Below, one piece after another: positions 1 to 8,384 of a stretch of DNA of 22,846 nt. Each line of letters starts with the position of its first letter. Within the stretch, counting starts at the first letter, position 1. The notes under the pieces were generated by a model that saw only the letters and a program-made list of their open reading frames with translations, did not search any database and was not told the DNA's origin. The position numbers and the translations under genes are program-made. This DNA is from Verrucomicrobiales bacterium. Its GTDB lineage: Bacteria > Verrucomicrobiota > Verrucomicrobiia > Verrucomicrobiales > DEV007. Location: the NCBI GenBank assembly GCA_023253615.1, contig JALRFZ010000588.1, forward strand, positions 1 to 22,846, given 5' to 3'.

Positions 1-271
1 TCACCCAACAATCTCGCCATTCTCATGATAAAACACAATCGTTCAAGAAAATCCCCGCAACAAAAGCCGATCCAAAGAGCTCGGGAAACTCTCGATAACC
101 CATCCTCGGAAGATCGCAAACAGGAACTTTCTGTAGACCTGTCCCATAACAGTCCCATAGCATATCAAGATCGCGATCACCTTGGTTTTCCCGGGGTGGC
201 TTTAGCTCGGTCGACAATTCTGCCCTGAGCTCAGGGTTGGCGTCGTCCGGCTCGGAATGGCCGTTCTCAGT
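1..271. other. Left flank with no assignable gene
   Basis: This stretch is visibly richer in A+T than the rest of the window. It contains only short open frames on both strands, about 64-67 codons, and none shows a motif I recognise. It lies downstream of the cupin gene, which ends at 272 on the minus strand. It could be the degraded end of a neighbouring gene or plain intergenic DNA. The only clear structure is the palindrome at 223-236. Confidence 0.4.
223..236. repeat. 14-bp perfect palindrome downstream of the cupin gene
   Basis: CCCTGAGCTCAGGG is its own reverse complement. It lies about 36 bp past the stop codon of the minus-strand cupin gene. Its position would suit a transcript end, but no T-run follows on the minus strand, so a classical terminator is not supported. 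It may simply be a chance palindrome. Confidence 0.4.
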
Positions 272-664
272 TCACGAAGATGCAGCAAGACCCGAAGGTT
301 CCTCCCACTCGAAATAGTCGTCCTCGGCAATGTCGGGAATCCCCACGACGAGCACGCGCATCCGGCCTCTTGCGCCATGGACAACGCCGGGCGGGATGTG
401 GACGAGGGAGCCTTTCGACACGGCATGCTCGACACCGTCGAGAACGACGCAGCCTTCGCCCTCAAGCACGTAGTAGAGCTCGGTGGAGCGTTTGTGATAA
501 TGCAGCTTCGCCCCGTCGATATCGACGGCGTGTGCCCAGGCCGCCGGGGACAGAGCCGCATCCTCATGACTGATGAGACGGTCGCGCCACCCGCAGGTGC
601 TGCGCTCGCGCGCGGTGTGACCTTCGTGGCGGACGAGGAGCGGACCGGATTCGGGAGACTGCAT
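272..664 (-). CDS. Small single-domain cupin protein
   Basis: A 130-residue protein with one cupin beta-barrel. Metal ligands are seen in motif 1 as H55, H57 and E62 (HYHKRSTELYYVLEGEG) and in motif 2 as H96 (IPPGVVHGARG). These match the standard 3-His/1-Glu cupin centre, so metal binding is expected. Small proteins of this kind act as dioxygenases, isomerases or sugar/small-molecule binding proteins, and the sequence does not allow a choice. There is no signal peptide, so it is probably cytoplasmic. The start lies 21 bp downstream of the stop of the PhnP-like hydrolase on the same strand, so the two are probably co-transcribed. The C-terminal tail is acidic (DDYFEWEEP). Confidence 0.85.
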   Translation of the reverse strand: MQSPESGPLLVRHEGHTARERSTCGWRDRLISHEDAALSPAAWAHAVDIDGAKLHYHKRSTELYYVLEGEGCVVLDGVEHAVSKGSLVHIPPGVVHGARGRMRVLVVGIPDIAEDDYFEWEEPSGLAASS

Positions 665-685
665 GGCGGGACGAGCAAAGCAGAA

Positions 686-1477
686 TCAGGTGCCGCACGT
701 CAATCGCAACCCGTCCCAGGCCAGGTGGACGTTCGCCGGCAGGGTGGGCCCGAGGATGCGGTAATCGACCCGACAGGAGAAATGCGTCAACCAGGTGGTG
801 CCTGCGGCCAGCTCTTGCGCCAGGGCGACGGCTTCTCCGGAGGAGAGATGCGTCCAGTGCGGCTCGGGCTGGAGTCCGTCGAGGATGAGCAGATCGATTC
901 CGGCAAGCAGGCTCTTGCTTTCTTCATGCAGTTCCTTCGCATCGGGGATGTAGGCAAAGAGGCGCTCGCCTTCGCGGGAAAAAAGGAACCCAATAGTCTC
1001 CACCTTTCCATGAATGACGGGAAGAGGCGTCACCTCGAGATCGCCAACGCGGAAGGGCCCGCGAATCACGTGCGCGGCGGCCTTGAGATAGCCCCGGTAG
1101 CGGTTTTCCCCGTCAAAGACGTAAGTGAAAGCCGCGTGGAGCCGATCGAGACATTCCCGGGTGGCGTAAATCGCGATTTCCTCCTCCTCGCGCACGGTGA
1201 ATCGGCGCAGGTCGTCGAAGCCCATGATGTGATCGCTGTGGGCATGGGTGAAAAGCACGGCATCGAGCTCGCGGATCCCGGCGCGGAGGCATTGCTGGCG
1301 GAAATCGGGACCTGTATCGACGATCAGCGAGACCTCCGGGGTGCGGACGTGGATGGAGGAGCGGAGCCGTTGGTTTTTCGGATCGTCGGAGGTGCAGACG
1401 GCGCAATCGCACCCGATCACCGGCACCCCGATCGAGGTGCCGGTGCCGAGGAAGGTGATTTCCACGAGGGTCTCCAT
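686..1477 (-). CDS. PhnP-like metallo-beta-lactamase-fold phosphodiesterase/hydrolase
   Basis: About 263 residues. The fold opens with FLGTGTSIGVPVIGCDCAVC, and the metal site THAHSDHIMGFDDLR supplies H78, H80, D82 and H83. The C23-x-C25-x2-C28 cluster matches the extra structural zinc site known from PhnP, the phosphoribosyl 1,2-cyclic phosphate phosphodiesterase of the C-P lyase pathway. Later histidines (VIHGK, THFSCRVDY) fit the remaining ligands. No other phn genes are nearby, so a general cyclic-phosphodiesterase role is more likely than phosphonate use. I chose the ATG at 1477 (METLVEITF) because the fold starts immediately after it; an in-frame start at 1510 would add 11 unlikely residues. 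It is divergent from recN with 48 bp between the starts. Confidence 0.85.
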   Translation of the reverse strand: METLVEITFLGTGTSIGVPVIGCDCAVCTSDDPKNQRLRSSIHVRTPEVSLIVDTGPDFRQQCLRAGIRELDAVLFTHAHSDHIMGFDDLRRFTVREEEEIAIYATRECLDRLHAAFTYVFDGENRYRGYLKAAAHVIRGPFRVGDLEVTPLPVIHGKVETIGFLFSREGERLFAYIPDAKELHEESKSLLAGIDLLILDGLQPEPHWTHLSSGEAVALAQELAAGTTWLTHFSCRVDYRILGPTLPANVHLAWDGLRLTCGT

Positions 1478-1525
1478 TGCATGCCGGGGCGGTCTGTTCC
1501 ATACTGCCACCGCTCTCCCCGCGCA

Positions 1526-3175
1526 ATGCTCTCGGTTTTAAAAATCAAGAATCTCGCCCTCGTCGATGACCTCACCTGGGAGCTCGGCTCGGGCCTCATC
1601 GGCGTCACCGGTCAGACGGGCGCCGGCAAGTCGATGATCGTCGGCGCGCTGAAGCTGATCCTCGGCGAGCGGGCGAATCACGATCTCATCCGCACAGGCG
1701 AATCGCTCTGCTCCGTCGAAGCGGTCTTCGAACTCGATTCGAACCTCGATCTCGTCAACGCCCTCCTCGAGAGCGGTGGCCTCGAACCCTGCGAGGGAAA
1801 TTCGCTGGTGGTAAAACGGGTCTTCGGCACGGGCAACAAGCAATTCGTCAATTGCTCGCCCTGCACCCTCTCGCTCCTGAAATCTCTTGGTGGATTGCTC
1901 GTCGATCTGCATGGTCCGCACGAGCATCAGTCGCTCCTCTCGCAGGACCGCCAGCTCGCCATGCTCGATGCTTACGCCCACGCCACGACCGAGCGACGCG
2001 CTTACCGCAACGCCTATGAAACCTGGACCACGGCGAAGCACGAATTCGACGACTTCCGCAACCAGCGCCTCGTCAGTGATCAGGAGATCGAACTGCTCCG
2101 TTTCCAGGTCGAGGAAATCGCCGCGGCCGAGCTCGATCCCGGCGAAGTCGCCGAGCTGGAGCAACGTTACCGCCAATCGCAGAACGGCTCGCGTCTCGTG
2201 GAGAATGCGAATCAGGCGGTCGATCTCCTGAGCGCCGCGTCGGCGAATCTCGGGAATGCCCAGCGCTGCCTGCGCGAGCTGGAACGCTTCGATCCCTCGG
2301 TGACCGAGCGCCTTGCCGGCTTTGAATCGGCCCGCGTCGAGATCGAGGAGCTCGAGGGCACGCTGCGCGACTACGCCGAAGATCTCGAGATCGATCCCGC
2401 GGAGGCCGCGCGCATCGAGCGCCGCATCGACGAGATTGAATTGCTGAAGCGGAAGTACGGCCAGAGTGTCGAGGAGGTCCTCGCCTATGAGGCCCGCGCC
2501 CGGCGCCGCCTCGCGACCGTCGATGGCCGCGAAGCCGAGCTGCTCCGCCTCTCCGCCGCCGTCGAGAGCGCCGCCAAGGCCGTGGCCAAGGCAGGCAAGA
2601 CCCTTTCCGCCAAACGCGCCAAAGCCGCCCCCGCCCTCGCGAAAGAGATTGCCTCGCACCTGAAGGATCTCGGTTTCCATCGCTCGAGCTTCGAGATCGC
2701 GGTGGAAACGCTCGCCGAACCGGGACCGCGAGGGCTCGAGGCGATCGATTTTCTCTTCGGCCCGAATCCGGGAGAGCCCATGAAGCCGCTGCGCGTCATT
2801 GCCTCGAGCGGGGAAATGTCACGCGTCATGCTCGCGGTGAAGAGCGCCCTGGCCGATCAGGATCGCATCCCGCTGATGGTTTTCGACGAGATCGATGCCA
2901 ATGTCGGCGGTGAGATCGCCGGAGCTGTCGGCCGCAAGATGGCCTTCCTCGGCGACCGTCACCAGGTCGTCGCGATCACCCACATGCCGCAAGTCGCCGC
3001 TCTCGCCCACCGGCATTTCCTCGTGACGAAAGAAGTCGAAAACGACACGACGAATTCCCGTCTCGAAGCGGTCGCCGGGCAGGCCCGCGTCAACGAACTC
3101 GCCCGGATGCTCGGCGGGGTCGGCCCCGAGACCCTCGCGCTCGCGGAGAAGATGCTGGGCGGAGCGAAGCGTTGA
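1526..3175 (+). CDS. recN: DNA repair protein RecN
   Basis: A 549-residue SMC-like ATPase of normal RecN length, which acts in recombinational double-strand break repair. The N-terminal ATPase half has the MLSVLKIKNLALVDDL start and a Walker A at residues 29-36 (GQTGAGKS). LLVDLHGPHEHQSLL is the RecN family motif. The middle (about 150-390) is a long charged coiled coil. The C-terminal half has the ABC signature ASSGEMSRVMLAVK, Walker B with DE (MVFDEIDANVGGE) and the H-loop VVAITHMPQVAALA. Several motif letters differ from the usual GETGAGKS, HGQHEH and SGGELSR, but the catalytic residues are kept. The ATG at 1526 is clear, because upstream in-frame sequence is antisense to the hydrolase and cupin genes. 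It ends 24 bp before the convergent SHD1 gene. Confidence 0.96.
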   Translation: MLSVLKIKNLALVDDLTWELGSGLIGVTGQTGAGKSMIVGALKLILGERANHDLIRTGESLCSVEAVFELDSNLDLVNALLESGGLEPCEGNSLVVKRVFGTGNKQFVNCSPCTLSLLKSLGGLLVDLHGPHEHQSLLSQDRQLAMLDAYAHATTERRAYRNAYETWTTAKHEFDDFRNQRLVSDQEIELLRFQVEEIAAAELDPGEVAELEQRYRQSQNGSRLVENANQAVDLLSAASANLGNAQRCLRELERFDPSVTERLAGFESARVEIEELEGTLRDYAEDLEIDPAEAARIERRIDEIELLKRKYGQSVEEVLAYEARARRRLATVDGREAELLRLSAAVESAAKAVAKAGKTLSAKRAKAAPALAKEIASHLKDLGFHRSSFEIAVETLAEPGPRGLEAIDFLFGPNPGEPMKPLRVIASSGEMSRVMLAVKSALADQDRIPLMVFDEIDANVGGEIAGAVGRKMAFLGDRHQVVAITHMPQVAALAHRHFLVTKEVENDTTNSRLEAVAGQARVNELARMLGGVGPETLALAEKMLGGAKR

Positions 3176-3199
3176 AGATCCCGCCGGCACGCACTACCC

Positions 3200-3988
3200 T
3201 CAATTGTCGTAGATCGTGATCCGGCCTCGGGATTCTCCGTTCCGGTCGAAGGCGGCGCCTTCCTCCATTTTCAGGATCGCATCGACGTGTTTCTCCAGCG
3301 TCTGGGGAACGGCGTTTTCGAAGATCACCTTTCCGTTGGCGTTGCGGATCCGCAGCACATATCCGGCATAAGAAGAGCCCCAGTAGGCGGGCGGACGATC
3401 ATCAAAGCGGTAGTGGAGACGTTTCCCCTGCCATTCGAAGGTCTTTCCCGGAGCCGCCGCGACCTCGAAGGCGTTTTTCTGCATGATGCCGTATCGGCCC
3501 CGGGTCTCGGCGTCCTCGCCGATCGCGACGAGTTCCGCCTTCGCCCCCTGCAGGTCGAAATGGATTTCCTCATTGAGCAGCTTCACCGAAAACTGGAAGG
3601 ACCCGGTGCGGTTGTCGAAGGAATCCGACTTGTCGCTGCGGTCTGATTTTCCGGAGTTCACCTCCACCCGCATTTTCGGAATGTGATTCTCGAGATCCTT
3701 CTTCTTCCACTCGGCGATGAACTCCTGATCGGACTGGGAGAGCCGCGCGACCGGCACGGTGAACTCCCGGCCGTTCATCGAGAGCACGACCTGGTCGCCC
3801 TTCACGGCGGCAACCTCCGCGGTGATCGACTTGCCGTCCGTGGATTTGAACTCCCTCGGAGCGGGGGAGACGGGGAGCGCGCAGAGCCATCCCAGCGCCA
3901 GCGGCAGGACCCACGGATTCTTCAAACCTTCGCGGAAAGATCCCGGTTTCATCGGCGCGGTCGCGGTCATGGAAACGAATTTGCGCAT
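3200..3988 (-). CDS. Secreted SLA1-homology-domain (SHD1) protein
   Basis: Up to 262 residues. A hydrophobic stretch (NPWVLPLALGWLCALPVSPA) makes an export signal, so the product is probably periplasmic or surface-exposed. It is followed by REFKSTDGKSITAEVAAVKG and then VPVARLSQSDQEFI, the pattern of the SHD1 domain that is common in secreted verrucomicrobial and planctomycetal proteins. A Ser/Asp/Lys linker (SGKSDRSDKSDSFDN) separates it from a C-terminal beta-rich region of about 150 residues that I do not recognise. Possible starts are at 3988, 3970 and 3952; the one at 3952 gives the most typical signal peptide. It lies downstream of recJ on the same strand with 83 bp between. The function is unknown and probably involves binding rather than catalysis. 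Confidence 0.75.
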   Translation of the reverse strand: MRKFVSMTATAPMKPGSFREGLKNPWVLPLALGWLCALPVSPAPREFKSTDGKSITAEVAAVKGDQVVLSMNGREFTVPVARLSQSDQEFIAEWKKKDLENHIPKMRVEVNSGKSDRSDKSDSFDNRTGSFQFSVKLLNEEIHFDLQGAKAELVAIGEDAETRGRYGIMQKNAFEVAAAPGKTFEWQGKRLHYRFDDRPPAYWGSSYAGYVLRIRNANGKVIFENAVPQTLEKHVDAILKMEEGAAFDRNGESRGRITIYDN

Positions 3989-4062
3989 CCGGTATGAATT
4001 CCGTCAAGAACTTTCGGCTCCGCAGGCGGTGACGGAGGTGACATTTCCGCAACTCCGGCCCG

Positions 4063-4071
4063 CCCCCCCCC
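4063..4071. repeat. C9 homopolymer directly after the recJ stop
   Basis: Nine consecutive C residues on the plus strand (G9 on the recJ coding strand) lie immediately downstream of the recJ stop codon at 4072-4074. Such tracts are prone to slippage and sequencing error. Here it lies outside any reading frame. Confidence 0.8.
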
Positions 4072-5766
4072 TCAGGCCTTCCGCACCGCCTGGACCACGA
4101 TGTTGACCTGGGCACGGCCGCGGAACTCGTTGCGATCGATCATGAAGGCGATGTCCCACGGTGGCTTCGGCAGGTCGACATCGGCTCCGTTGAAATAGAT
4201 CGCATCGTGCAGGACACCATCCTGCTCGAAGCGGAATTTGAGATGTTTCTCCTTGATCAACCGCGGCTCCGCGGCGAGACGGACGCCCGTTGACATGAAA
4301 AGCGGCTGCGGATTGTTGGAGCCGAAGGGACGGAGCAACTCGTAGCTGTCGAGCAGGTCGAGGCTGATCTCGGAAAAGCGGATTCCGGTATCGATATGCA
4401 GTTTCGGCACGAGCGTGTCGGCATCGGCCTGCTCCACGACACTGCGGATGAGCGCCTCGCGGAAGGCTTCGAGATTCTCCTCGCGCACGCTCACGCCGGC
4501 GGCCATCTCGTGCCCCCCGCCCGCGGCGATGAGATCGCGGCAGGAGTCGAGCGCGGCCACGAGGGAGATCCCCGGGATGCTCCGTCCGCTGCCCTTTCCG
4601 AGTCCGCTCTCGTCGATGCCGATGACGAAGGTGGGGCGGTGATATTGCTTCGAAATGCGCGAGGCCACGATGCCGACCACGCCGGGGTGCCAGCCGCGCG
4701 AGCCCACGACGATGGCATGGCTGCGGAGCAAGGCGGGAAGGGCGTGGATCATGCGCTCGGCGTCCTCGCGCGTGGCGAGCTCGAGCTCCTGCCGCTCGCG
4801 GTTCTGGCGGTCGAGCGACTCGGCGAGGAGGCGGGCCCCGGCGGGATCCTGACAAAGCAATAAATCCAACGACGCCACCGCCGTGTCGAGACGGCCCGAG
4901 GCGTTGAGACGCGGTCCGAGCTTGAAGCCGACATCGTGGGTGCGGATCGGGCTCGTCACACCGGCGACGCTTTTCAGGGCGACCAGGCCGGGATGGATGG
5001 TGCGCTCGAGTTGGGCGAGCCCGCGGCGGGCGAAAAGGCGGTTCTCCGCCTCGAGCGGCACGATGTCGGCGATGGTGCCGAGCGCGACGATGTCGAGGTA
5101 TTCCTTCAGATCGAATCCGGGCAGCGGCCTAGCCCGGAGAAGGGCGTGCGCGATCTTGAAGACCACCCCAGCGGTGCAGAGGTAGTGGAAATCGTCGCCG
5201 AGCTTCGGATTGACGAGGGCGACACAGTCCGCGACGCCGTCCGGCGAGGGCTCGTGGTGGTCGAGGATGATGAGGTCGATCCCTTTCTCCTTCAGCAGCC
5301 GCGCCTCCTCGCGCGAGTTCGTGCCGCAGTCGGCGGCGATGAGGAGATCGGGGAGCCTGCCCCCGAGGCAGTTTTCGATGCCCTTCACGCTGAGACCGTA
5401 GCCTTCCTCGAGACGGGTCGGCAAAAACGGTCTCGGCTCGAGCCCGTAGGCGCGCAGCACCGAGCAAAGCAGGCTCAGTGAACTGACCCCGTCGACGTCG
5501 TAGTCGCCGTAGAGGACGACGGACTCGCCGCCATCGATCGCGCCCAGGATACGCCGCACCGCGGCATCGACTCCCGGAAGGGAGAAGGGGTCGCTGAGAT
5601 CTTTCAGCCGCGGATGGAGGAACTGCTCGATCCGCTCGCGCTCGGTGTATCCACGCTGCAGGGCCAGCGAGACGACGACGGGCGCGAGCCCGAAGGCGCC
5701 CGCATATTCGCGGACGAGAGCGGGATCCGGGGGCGGCGCGACCACCCATCTGGGTTTCGATGGCAT
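4072..5766 (-). CDS. recJ: Single-stranded-DNA-specific exonuclease RecJ
   Basis: A 564-residue DHH-family 5'-3' single-strand exonuclease of normal RecJ length, acting in recombination, mismatch and excision repair. Metal-binding motifs occur in order: GDYDVDG at 87-93, ADCGTN near 145-150, DHH at 169-171, ALGTIADIVPL near 228-238 and LGPRLNASGRL near 283-293. The DHHA1 part shows GWHPGVVGIVASR, GSGRSIPG and GGGHEMAAG, followed by the C-terminal OB-fold region. The start is supported by an AAGGTG Shine-Dalgarno-like sequence six bases before the ATG, one of the few in the window. It is encoded between the SHD1 gene and the Gfo/Idh/MocA gene, with about 83 bp on each side. recN is about 0.9 kb away on the other strand. 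Confidence 0.96.
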   Translation of the reverse strand: MPSKPRWVVAPPPDPALVREYAGAFGLAPVVVSLALQRGYTERERIEQFLHPRLKDLSDPFSLPGVDAAVRRILGAIDGGESVVLYGDYDVDGVSSLSLLCSVLRAYGLEPRPFLPTRLEEGYGLSVKGIENCLGGRLPDLLIAADCGTNSREEARLLKEKGIDLIILDHHEPSPDGVADCVALVNPKLGDDFHYLCTAGVVFKIAHALLRARPLPGFDLKEYLDIVALGTIADIVPLEAENRLFARRGLAQLERTIHPGLVALKSVAGVTSPIRTHDVGFKLGPRLNASGRLDTAVASLDLLLCQDPAGARLLAESLDRQNRERQELELATREDAERMIHALPALLRSHAIVVGSRGWHPGVVGIVASRISKQYHRPTFVIGIDESGLGKGSGRSIPGISLVAALDSCRDLIAAGGGHEMAAGVSVREENLEAFREALIRSVVEQADADTLVPKLHIDTGIRFSEISLDLLDSYELLRPFGSNNPQPLFMSTGVRLAAEPRLIKEKHLKFRFEQDGVLHDAIYFNGADVDLPKPPWDIAFMIDRNEFRGRAQVNIVVQAVRKA

Positions 5767-5849
5767 CGCGGCACCTTAGAGAGATCGGCCCCGCTGTAAA
5801 GACTGCCGTGCCCCCGGCCGAAAACTTCTCCCATGGACCGCACGCGGCC

Positions 5850-6923
5850 TCAGCGCCGCTCGTCGGCCATCCGCTGCGCGAGCATGGAGAGCTCCGCCGC
5901 CTTGAAGATGAGCTCCTGCGTCATGGCCCGCTCGGTGCCTTCGAGGAGGTCGAGGATCATGTCGCCGAAGAAGGGGAATCCGGTCGTGCCGTCGCAGTCG
6001 ATCTCGCGCTCTTCGTCCCCGTCGACGAGGAAGAGCTTGTTGCCCGGCTCCTGGCGGGCGAGGGCGATGTATTTGCGGATCTCCATGGTGCCTTTCGTGC
6101 CCACGACAAAGACGCGGCCGTCGCCCCAGACGCGGAGGCCGTCGGGGGTGAGCCAGTCGATGCGGCAATAGCAGGAGGCACCCGTGTCCATCGTCAGCGA
6201 GGCTTCGCCGAAATCCTCGAGACCCGGTTTGTCGGGGGCGGTGAAATTCGCGACGCGGGCGAAATTCACGACCCCGTCTTTCGCTCCGGTGAAGGCGAGG
6301 AATTGCTCGAACTGGTGCGAGCCGATGTCGGTGAGGATGCCGCCGTATTTCGCCTTTTCGAAAAACCAATCGGGACGCGCCGCTTTCGACATGCGGTGCG
6401 GGGCGAGATTGATCACCTGCAGGACGTCGCCGATGGCGCCGCCGCGGATCAGTTCGGTCGCTTTCATCGACGATTCATTGTGAAGGCGCTCGCTGTAGTA
6501 GACCATGTAGCGTTTTCCCGTTCCGGCGACGGCGCGGCGGGCGTCCGCGAGCTGCTCCAGCGTGGTGAAGGGCGACTTGTCGGTGAAATAATGTTTGCCC
6601 GCTTCGAGGACCCGCACGCCGAGGGGGCCGCGGTCGCAGGGCACGTTGGCCGAGGCCACGCAGATCGTCTCATCATCTTCGAGGATCGTCTCGATCGAAG
6701 CGGCGCGTTTTGCCTGCGGGTACCGGGCCAGGAAATCATCGAGCTTCTTCGGATCGGGGTCGTGGACATATTTCAGCGTGCCGCCCGCATCGAGGAGGCC
6801 GTTCGTCTGGCCGAAGATGTGCCCGTGATCGAGGCCGGTCACGGAGAAGACGAAATCGCCCGGCCCCACCACGGGCGGGAGGGTTTTCGAAGAGGGCGCG
6901 TAGTCGTATCCGGTTTTTCCCAT
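5850..6923 (-). CDS. Gfo/Idh/MocA-family oxidoreductase
   Basis: About 357 residues. The N-terminal Rossmann part has FSVTGLDHGHIFGQ (residues 26-39), which replaces the usual GxGxxG of the family. The strand ETICVASANVPCDRG follows. The catalytic lysine motif, normally EKP, is DKS here with K116 kept (HYFTDKSPFT). The C-terminal half has GGILTDIGSHQFEQFL, with the Asp and His expected near the substrate, and a beta-sheet domain. Members use NAD(P) to oxidise or reduce sugars and cyclitols; many verrucomicrobial genomes carry several for glycan breakdown. No sugar gene is adjacent, so the substrate cannot be named. No export signal is seen. The start at 6923 (MGKTGYDY) is preferred to the one at 6956, which would add 11 residues without homology. 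Confidence 0.88.
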   Translation of the reverse strand: MGKTGYDYAPSSKTLPPVVGPGDFVFSVTGLDHGHIFGQTNGLLDAGGTLKYVHDPDPKKLDDFLARYPQAKRAASIETILEDDETICVASANVPCDRGPLGVRVLEAGKHYFTDKSPFTTLEQLADARRAVAGTGKRYMVYYSERLHNESSMKATELIRGGAIGDVLQVINLAPHRMSKAARPDWFFEKAKYGGILTDIGSHQFEQFLAFTGAKDGVVNFARVANFTAPDKPGLEDFGEASLTMDTGASCYCRIDWLTPDGLRVWGDGRVFVVGTKGTMEIRKYIALARQEPGNKLFLVDGDEEREIDCDGTTGFPFFGDMILDLLEGTERAMTQELIFKAAELSMLAQRMADERR

Positions 6924-7000
6924 GGCGGAATGTGCCGGCGATCCGATCGTGCGCAAGCGCGTCCGCTCGACATCGCACGGCTCCTCGCGGAGATTGCCGC

Positions 7001-7603
7001 ATGGATACGATGACCTTCCTCTCGGCCACCCTTCTCCTCCTGCTGATCATCGATCCCTTCGGCAACCTCGTCACGATCAACGCCCTCCTCCGCGACCTGA
7101 CGATGGCGGAACGGCAGCGCGTCATCCTCCGCGAATGCCTCGTCGCCTTCGGCATCCTCGTGCTCTTTCTTTTCGCGGGAAACTCCATCCTCTCGACCCT
7201 CGGCCTCCGGCCCGCCACGCTCAGCATCTCGGGCGGCATCGTCCTGTTCCTCATCGCCCTCGGCATGGTCTTCCCGACCCGGGCACGGCATTTCGGCGAA
7301 GTCGGGGAAAAGCCCCTCGTCGTCCCCATCGCCGTGCCCCTCATCGCCGGACCGAGCACCCTCGCGATGCTGCTGCTGATGGCGGCCCGAGAGCCCGCGG
7401 CGCTCGGCAAATGGTTCGGAGCCCTCTCCACCTCTCTCGGCGTCTCGACGCTCGTACTCTGGCTCTCGCCGCTCTTCTACGAGAAGCTCGGACACGCCGC
7501 CACATCGACGATCGAGCGCCTCGTCGGGATGCTGTTGATCATGGTCTCCGTCCAGATGTTCCTCGACGGGGTCGGGGAGTATCTGGCGGCAGGAGTCAAT
7601 TGA
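7001..7603 (+). CDS. MarC-family integral membrane protein
   Basis: A 200-residue polytopic inner-membrane protein with about six hydrophobic segments. The first segment carries LLLIIDPFGNLVTI and the middle loop VPIAVPLIAGPSTLAML; both are typical of the MarC/UPF0056 family, whose transport role remains unproven. The start at 7001 (MDTMTFLSA) is chosen because upstream in-frame sequence is antisense to the oxidoreductase gene. It diverges from that gene with 77 bp between starts. Its stop codon at 7601-7603 overlaps the end of the convergent HNH endonuclease gene by 8 bp, so read-through from either side would make antisense RNA. Confidence 0.9.
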   Translation: MDTMTFLSATLLLLLIIDPFGNLVTINALLRDLTMAERQRVILRECLVAFGILVLFLFAGNSILSTLGLRPATLSISGGIVLFLIALGMVFPTRARHFGEVGEKPLVVPIAVPLIAGPSTLAMLLLMAAREPAALGKWFGALSTSLGVSTLVLWLSPLFYEKLGHAATSTIERLVGMLLIMVSVQMFLDGVGEYLAAGVN

Positions 7604-8378
7604 TGCCAAATCGCAACCTGTGGGCGGCAAGAAAATCCGCAGCCGGCGCGATGGCGTCGTGAGGTAGATTAAGCGTTTTGTCCTCCAGATCGAAAAACTC
7701 CCTATTTAAAAGCGCGTCGATCGGCGCCGATCGCAGACGATGAGAGACGCGCAGCCGAAGATTATCGTCGAACCCGATGAAGCCCGAGTCGAAGGCGGAG
7801 TCGTGGAGTCGGTTCAGGCAAATCCCATTTCTGACGTTGAGTCGTTCGGATTCGTGGCCCGACCACGGCAGAATGTGAGAGGCCACGAGAAGCTCTCTGA
7901 CGCCGAAGCCCGTAAGCCCGCATTGATTCGAATAATTATTCAAAACGATTTCCCGGAAGAAGTCCTGTCCCCGTCGCCGCCTCACGAATGCTTCGGTTTC
8001 CGTCACTGCAGGAGGATTCAGACGCCTGCGTCGAATCCCCTCTCCTGGAATAACCTCCGTTGTCTCTTCGGAGTCTTCCGTGAAAAGCGCGTCGAAGAGA
8101 GTCTGGCTTTGCGGGACCATCTCAGCGGGGTTCGCTCGAAATTCCTCCCAGACATCCCGATCAAGCCGGCTCGCTCCCGGCAGACCGCCGACTCCGCGCA
8201 GGCGATGGGAAGGGTCGAACGAGGCAAAATTTCCTATCTTCATTGAGATACTTCCCGGGGTGCGTCCGAGCTTTTCGGCAAGCTCGATCACGACGGGTTG
8301 GCGGGAACTCACCTTGCCGAAAGGGATCTTGAAATACAAATTCAGGACAATCAGAAGTTCGTCGCGGGTCCAGCGCAT
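7596..8378 (-). CDS. Solitary HNH endonuclease (COG3440-like)
   Basis: A 260-residue protein. The N-terminal 80 residues (starting MRWTRDELLIVLNLYFKIPF, with LGRTPGSISMKIGNFAS at 37-53) look like a helical DNA-binding module that commonly precedes this HNH type. A variable linker (about 95-130) follows, then FVRRRRGQDFFREIVL. The nuclease core reads C153-GLTG, VASHILPW with H168, NVRNGICLNRLHDSAFD with N184 and H192, the SHI-x-PW/NGICLN/LHD pattern of the HNH_2 family. It resembles predicted restriction endonucleases, but no methyltransferase or specificity gene adjoins, so a restriction role is not shown. Its base composition is less GC-rich (a sampled 60-base line is about 52 percent versus 65 percent in aspA), suggesting recent acquisition. 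It is divergent from aspA with 45 bp between starts. Confidence 0.87.
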   Translation of the reverse strand: MRWTRDELLIVLNLYFKIPFGKVSSRQPVVIELAEKLGRTPGSISMKIGNFASFDPSHRLRGVGGLPGASRLDRDVWEEFRANPAEMVPQSQTLFDALFTEDSEETTEVIPGEGIRRRRLNPPAVTETEAFVRRRRGQDFFREIVLNNYSNQCGLTGFGVRELLVASHILPWSGHESERLNVRNGICLNRLHDSAFDSGFIGFDDNLRLRVSHRLRSAPIDALLNREFFDLEDKTLNLPHDAIAPAADFLAAHRLRFGIN

Positions 8379-8384
8379 GGCGGT

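Noticed and set aside
257..1525. Long in-frame plus-strand extension upstream of recN
   Set aside because: It is antisense to the cupin and PhnP-like genes, which have clear motifs, and RecN begins with its typical MLSVLKIKNL at 1526.
5760..7000. Plus-strand open frame opposite the Gfo/Idh/MocA gene
   Set aside because: No motif, skewed composition, and the opposite strand encodes a recognised enzyme.
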